Shown here piece after piece: positions 6,137 through 8,510 of a DNA stretch of 8,510 bases. Numbering within the stretch: position 1 is the first letter of the stretch; the number at the start of each line of letters is the position of its first letter. The notes below the pieces were generated by a model. It saw only the letters and a program-made list of their open reading frames with translations. It ran no database searches and was not told the origin of the DNA. Location of the stretch: contig DAIEFO010000083.1 in assembly GCA_027325475.1 (NCBI GenBank), forward strand, positions 1 to 8,510, read 5' to 3'. The stretch comes from Desulfobacteraceae bacterium. Lineage in GTDB: Bacteria; Desulfobacterota; Desulfobacteria; Desulfobacterales; Desulfatirhabdiaceae. The translations under genes were made by a program, and so were the position numbers.

Positions 6137-7447
6137 ATGATTCCTGAGGAAGTTTTTCTGCCGGTTGTTATTTTCATGCTGGTATATCTGGCTATTACCT
6201 TCGACTTGACCCACAAGGCGGTGGCCGCGCTCCTGGGGGTTGCAGCGCTTTTGATCGCCAATGTCGTTACGGAACACCAGGCCGTCGGATACGTTGATTT
6301 TGAAACCATCCTGCTGCTCATGGGGATGATGATCATTGTCGGTGTGCTGCGTAAATCCGGCGTGTTCACCCTGATAGCTGTCAGAATCGCTGGCATGACG
6401 CAGGGCGATCCCCTGAAGATTCTGATCCTCTTTTCGCTGGTCACCGGCATCGCCTCGGCCTTTTTAGACAATGTGACGACGGTGTTGATCATGGTTCCCA
6501 TCGTGATTGAACTGACCGTCGGCATGGGGCTCGATCCCCGGCTCTATGTCATCAGCCAGGCCGTTGTCTCCAATTTAGGCGGTACCGCAACCCTGATCGG
6601 CGATCCTCCCAATATCATCATCGGATCAAAGACCGGTCTGACATTCAACCAGTTCGCCGTCCATCTGTCGCCCATCGCCGCCATCAGTATGCTTGCCATG
6701 ATACTTTACTACGGACTGGTTTACCGGGAAAAATTCAAACCCATCAACACCAGCCTGCTTAAACTGTTTTCCGTACAGTTTCTGCTGGAAAAAATCCGCT
6801 TCGATTTTCTGAGCCTCGACATAGACAGGCCGTTTCTGATGAAAGCGCTGGGATGTCTGGCCGCGGCCATAGGGCTGTTCGTGCTTCAGACCGTCACGAA
6901 AATCACGCCGGGGATTGTCGCCATGACCGTCGCCATGATACTTCTGGTCATGACCCGTGTTCGCATCGAAGATATGTTGCATGAGGTGGAATGGGGAACG
7001 CTGCTGTTTTTCGCGGGGCTGTTCATTCTGGTGGGAAGCCTTGAAGCCCACGGCGCCATCCGGTGGGTCGCCGAAAACATCTTTCTGAAAATCGGTCATA
7101 ACCCGTATGTGATCACACTCACGGTACTCTGGGTGTCCGGGATCGTTTCCGGTTTTCTGGACAATATTCCTTTCACCATCACCATGATCCCCATTGTGCA
7201 GGTCATTTTGCGGCATACGCCGATTCCGCATCACATCCTCTGGTGGGCGCTGTCTCTGGGGGCCTGCTTTGGGGGCAACCTGACCCTGATCGGCGCTTCC
7301 GCCAATATCGTTTCCGCCGATATGGCCAAACGCCAGGGATACGAGATTTCGTTTTTCGAGTTTTTCAAGGCCAGCGGCGCGGTCACGCTGATATCCCTGA
7401 TGCTTTGCTCCGTTTACCTGACTATTTTCCTGTGGGCGTCCCTATGA
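6137..7447 (+). CDS. ArsB/NhaD/SLC13-type (ion transporter superfamily) membrane permease
   Basis: A 436-residue integral inner-membrane transporter with about 10 to 12 hydrophobic helices. Two inverted-repeat halves are visible through paired motifs. SAFLDNVTTVLIMVPIV (107-123) matches SGFLDNIPFTITMIPIV (338-354). GGTATLIGDPPNIIIGS (148-164) matches GGNLTLIGASANIVSAD (379-395). These are the helix-hairpin and substrate-site motifs of the COG1055 group (ArsB arsenite pump, NhaD antiporter, P protein, citrate/dicarboxylate permeases). A more polar cytoplasmic loop occupies about 197-230. The substrate cannot be assigned: no arsR, arsA or arsC neighbours are seen, which argues against an arsenic operon. 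The stop overlaps the ATG of the eIF2B-like gene (ATGA at 7444-7447), indicating translational coupling. The first GGTAT and DPPN motifs are intact, so it appears functional. Confidence 0.87.
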   Translation: MIPEEVFLPVVIFMLVYLAITFDLTHKAVAALLGVAALLIANVVTEHQAVGYVDFETILLLMGMMIIVGVLRKSGVFTLIAVRIAGMTQGDPLKILILFSLVTGIASAFLDNVTTVLIMVPIVIELTVGMGLDPRLYVISQAVVSNLGGTATLIGDPPNIIIGSKTGLTFNQFAVHLSPIAAISMLAMILYYGLVYREKFKPINTSLLKLFSVQFLLEKIRFDFLSLDIDRPFLMKALGCLAAAIGLFVLQTVTKITPGIVAMTVAMILLVMTRVRIEDMLHEVEWGTLLFFAGLFILVGSLEAHGAIRWVAENIFLKIGHNPYVITLTVLWVSGIVSGFLDNIPFTITMIPIVQVILRHTPIPHHILWWALSLGACFGGNLTLIGASANIVSADMAKRQGYEISFFEFFKASGAVTLISLMLCSVYLTIFLWASL

Positions 7448-8334
7448 AAAAAACATCCCGCAAAGACATGGACATTCTGAACCGTTTGTTCCGGGAGCAG
7501 GAAGACGTTCTGGGAAGCACTCAGACGACCATCATGGCCCTGGAATGTCTGCGCCGGTCATTGAGGTTGCTGAAATGCCGTGCGGACGAGATCCCGCGGC
7601 AAATTATCGAAGTGTCCGGCGCTATCAACCATACCGAACCGCGGGTGATCCCTCTGATTCACCTCATGGAGCGGTTCGAGTCCGAAATCCGGCCTTGTTA
7701 CGGAAAAGATGTTGTTGAAGTCCGGCAAGCGGCGGACCGCATACTGGCGGATAACATCGCCTGTATCGAAAATCACCGGCGAGAGCTGGTGCAATACGGG
7801 CTTTCCTGTGTCGCGGACGACGATGTCATTTTTCTTCACTCCGTCAGCTCGACAGTGCTGCGGATTTTACTTGAGGCCAAAGCGTCCGGACGCCGGTTCC
7901 GGGTCATCGTGCTGAAGCAGGCTATCCGGAAAACCCGTCAGGTGATCCTCCCGCTCACCCGGGCCGGCATTGCCATCCGGACGGTTCCTGAATATTCTCT
8001 GGGGCATTTTGTGGAAGAAGCCACCCGGTTTTTTCTGGGGGCGATATCCATTACACAGGATAACCAGGTGGTGGCCGCCGCCGGCGCCGGCAGTATCGTC
8101 GGCATGTGTCATTTGCACCATGTCCCGATCTATCTGTTCGTGGACAGCCTGAAGTTCTCGCATCGAAACGCCGCCGATCAGCAGATACACCACAAGACAT
8201 TCACTCGCCGCCATGACAACGGTTGGCGCATCGAAATGAGTACGCAGTCCCACGACATCTTCAATGCCGCGCTGGTGGATCACCTGATTACCGAAATGGG
8301 GGAGCGGGGAGGGGGCTGCGGCGAAGCAGACTGA
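7444..8334 (+). CDS. eIF-2B/MtnA-fold protein with altered active-site positions
   Basis: A 296-residue protein of the IF2B family (eIF-2B alpha/beta/delta, methylthioribose-1-phosphate isomerase MtnA, ribose-1,5-bisphosphate isomerase). An N-terminal helical region (about 10-120) is followed by the Rossmann-like part: DVIFLHSVSSTVLRILLEA (127-145), FRVIVLKQAIRKTRQVILP (152-170), LTRAGIAIRTVPEYSLGHFV (171-190), then FFLGAISITQDNQVV (196-210), VPIYLFVDSLKFS (227-239), and the family C-terminal segment SHDIFNAALVDHLITEMG (269-286). In MtnA-type isomerases the LTHC-type loop carries the catalytic Cys and the GAD motif the catalytic Asp. Here they read LHSVSS and GAIS, and the usual NG-x-x-NK-x-GT stretch is replaced by DNQVVAAAGAGSIVG. 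It is therefore probably not a standard isomerase; binding or regulatory function is inference. The ATG at 7444 overlaps the permease stop; longer upstream frames lie inside the permease. Confidence 0.75.
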   Translation: MKKTSRKDMDILNRLFREQEDVLGSTQTTIMALECLRRSLRLLKCRADEIPRQIIEVSGAINHTEPRVIPLIHLMERFESEIRPCYGKDVVEVRQAADRILADNIACIENHRRELVQYGLSCVADDDVIFLHSVSSTVLRILLEAKASGRRFRVIVLKQAIRKTRQVILPLTRAGIAIRTVPEYSLGHFVEEATRFFLGAISITQDNQVVAAAGAGSIVGMCHLHHVPIYLFVDSLKFSHRNAADQQIHHKTFTRRHDNGWRIEMSTQSHDIFNAALVDHLITEMGERGGGCGEAD

Positions 8335-8340
8335 CCGGGG

Positions 8341-8384
8341 ACGGCGGCGCAACAAGCTCAAAAAATAATCCGTTACGCCGCCGT
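8341..8384. terminator. Inverted repeat between convergent genes, possible bidirectional terminator
   Basis: ACGGCGGCG (8341-8349) and CGCCGCCGT (8376-8384) form a perfect 9-bp GC-rich stem with a 26-base loop. It lies between the eIF2B-like stop and the clpB stop, as expected for a shared terminator. Neither side is followed by a clear run of T, so intrinsic termination is uncertain. An A/T-rich run is inside the loop instead (8360-8368). Confidence 0.4.
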
Positions 8385-8391
8385 GCTCCGT

Positions 8392-8510
8392 TTATACCTG
8401 CGTGAACGCCAGATGATCGCCTTCGGCTTCCGCGCGCACCGTGCAGCCGTCCGGGATCCGGCCCTTCAGGATTTCCATGGACAGTGGATTTTCGAGGTAT
8501 TTCTGAATCG
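8392..8510 (-). CDS. clpB: ClpB disaggregase, C-terminal end, cut by the right edge
   Basis: The last 38 codons and the TAA stop (8392-8394) of a gene that enters from the right. The product ends IQKYLENPLSMEILKGRIPD, followed by a short strand-rich tail ending HLAFTQV. This matches the C-terminus of the ClpB AAA+ chaperone: the Q...LENPLA-x-x-ILSG pattern followed by a beta-rich end with an acidic D before a final hydrophobic strand. ClpB, with DnaK, pulls proteins out of aggregates. The rest, including both ATPase modules and the promoter, is outside the window, so completeness cannot be judged. It converges on the eIF2B-like gene 57 bp away. Confidence 0.85.
   Translation of the reverse strand, partial: IQKYLENPLSMEILKGRIPDGCTVRAEAEGDHLAFTQV

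Noticed and set aside
5974..6525. 183-codon minus-strand open frame upstream of and inside the permease
   Set aside because: Mostly antisense to the permease coding region, low-complexity Ser/Thr/Met-rich, and without a domain or ribosome site.
6626..7234. 202-codon minus-strand open frame rich in His, Asp and Gln
   Set aside because: It is antisense to the permease; the odd composition is what hydrophobic-codon strands give when read in reverse.
6137..7447. Arsenite resistance operon
   Set aside because: The permease has the ArsB-superfamily fold motifs, but no arsR, arsA, arsC or arsD lies nearby and the coupled gene is an eIF2B-like protein.
7867..8361. 164-codon minus-strand open frame
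   Set aside because: It runs antisense to the well-supported eIF2B-like gene, has no recognisable domain, and owes its openness to the GC-rich codons of the opposite strand.

Overview
The window looks like a chromosomal stretch of a Gram-negative bacterium, most likely a member of the Desulfobacterota (former Deltaproteobacteria). The main clues are two outer-membrane-type lipoproteins, a sigma-32 (RpoH) type sigma factor with a clear RpoH box, and a TPR lipoprotein next to a LolB/DUF4292-like lipoprotein. The taxonomic placement is inference; no marker gene settles it.

Left part, minus strand (about 1 to 5761). Transcription runs right to left: an RpoH-like sigma factor (4847-5761), a TPR-repeat lipoprotein (3042-4793), a LolB/DUF4292-like lipoprotein starting 4 nt after the TPR stop (2270-3037), a 142-bp gap filled by a nested inverted-repeat element (2150-2258), a RimK-like ATP-grasp ligase (1342-2127), and an HD-domain dGTPase-family protein that overlaps the ligase by 20 bp (189-1361). 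After a short gap with a good sigma-70-like promoter, a possible secreted-protein N-terminus runs off the left edge (1-102). The sigma factor and the two lipoproteins read as one operon. The ligase and dGTPase form a translationally coupled pair that may be transcribed separately.

Middle (5762 to 6136). A tRNA-Arg(UCU) gene with encoded CCA (5870-5946) reads rightward from its own plausible promoter, divergently from the sigma factor. About 190 bp of leader follows, without a clear gene.

Right part, plus strand, visibly GC-richer. A 436-residue ArsB/NhaD/SLC13-type (ion transporter superfamily) permease (6137-7447) overlaps by ATGA a 296-residue protein of the eIF-2B/MtnA/ribose-bisphosphate-isomerase fold (7444-8334), in which positions normally carrying catalytic Cys and Asp appear to be replaced. 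The right edge holds the convergent last 38 codons of clpB (8392-8510, minus).

Most genes are recognisable housekeeping families. The items most worth following up are the nested palindromic element at 2150-2258, the coupled permease plus degenerate eIF2B-like protein, and the coupled ATP-grasp/dGTPase pair. I do not see a CRISPR array, a complete IS, an integrase or an obvious defence island.
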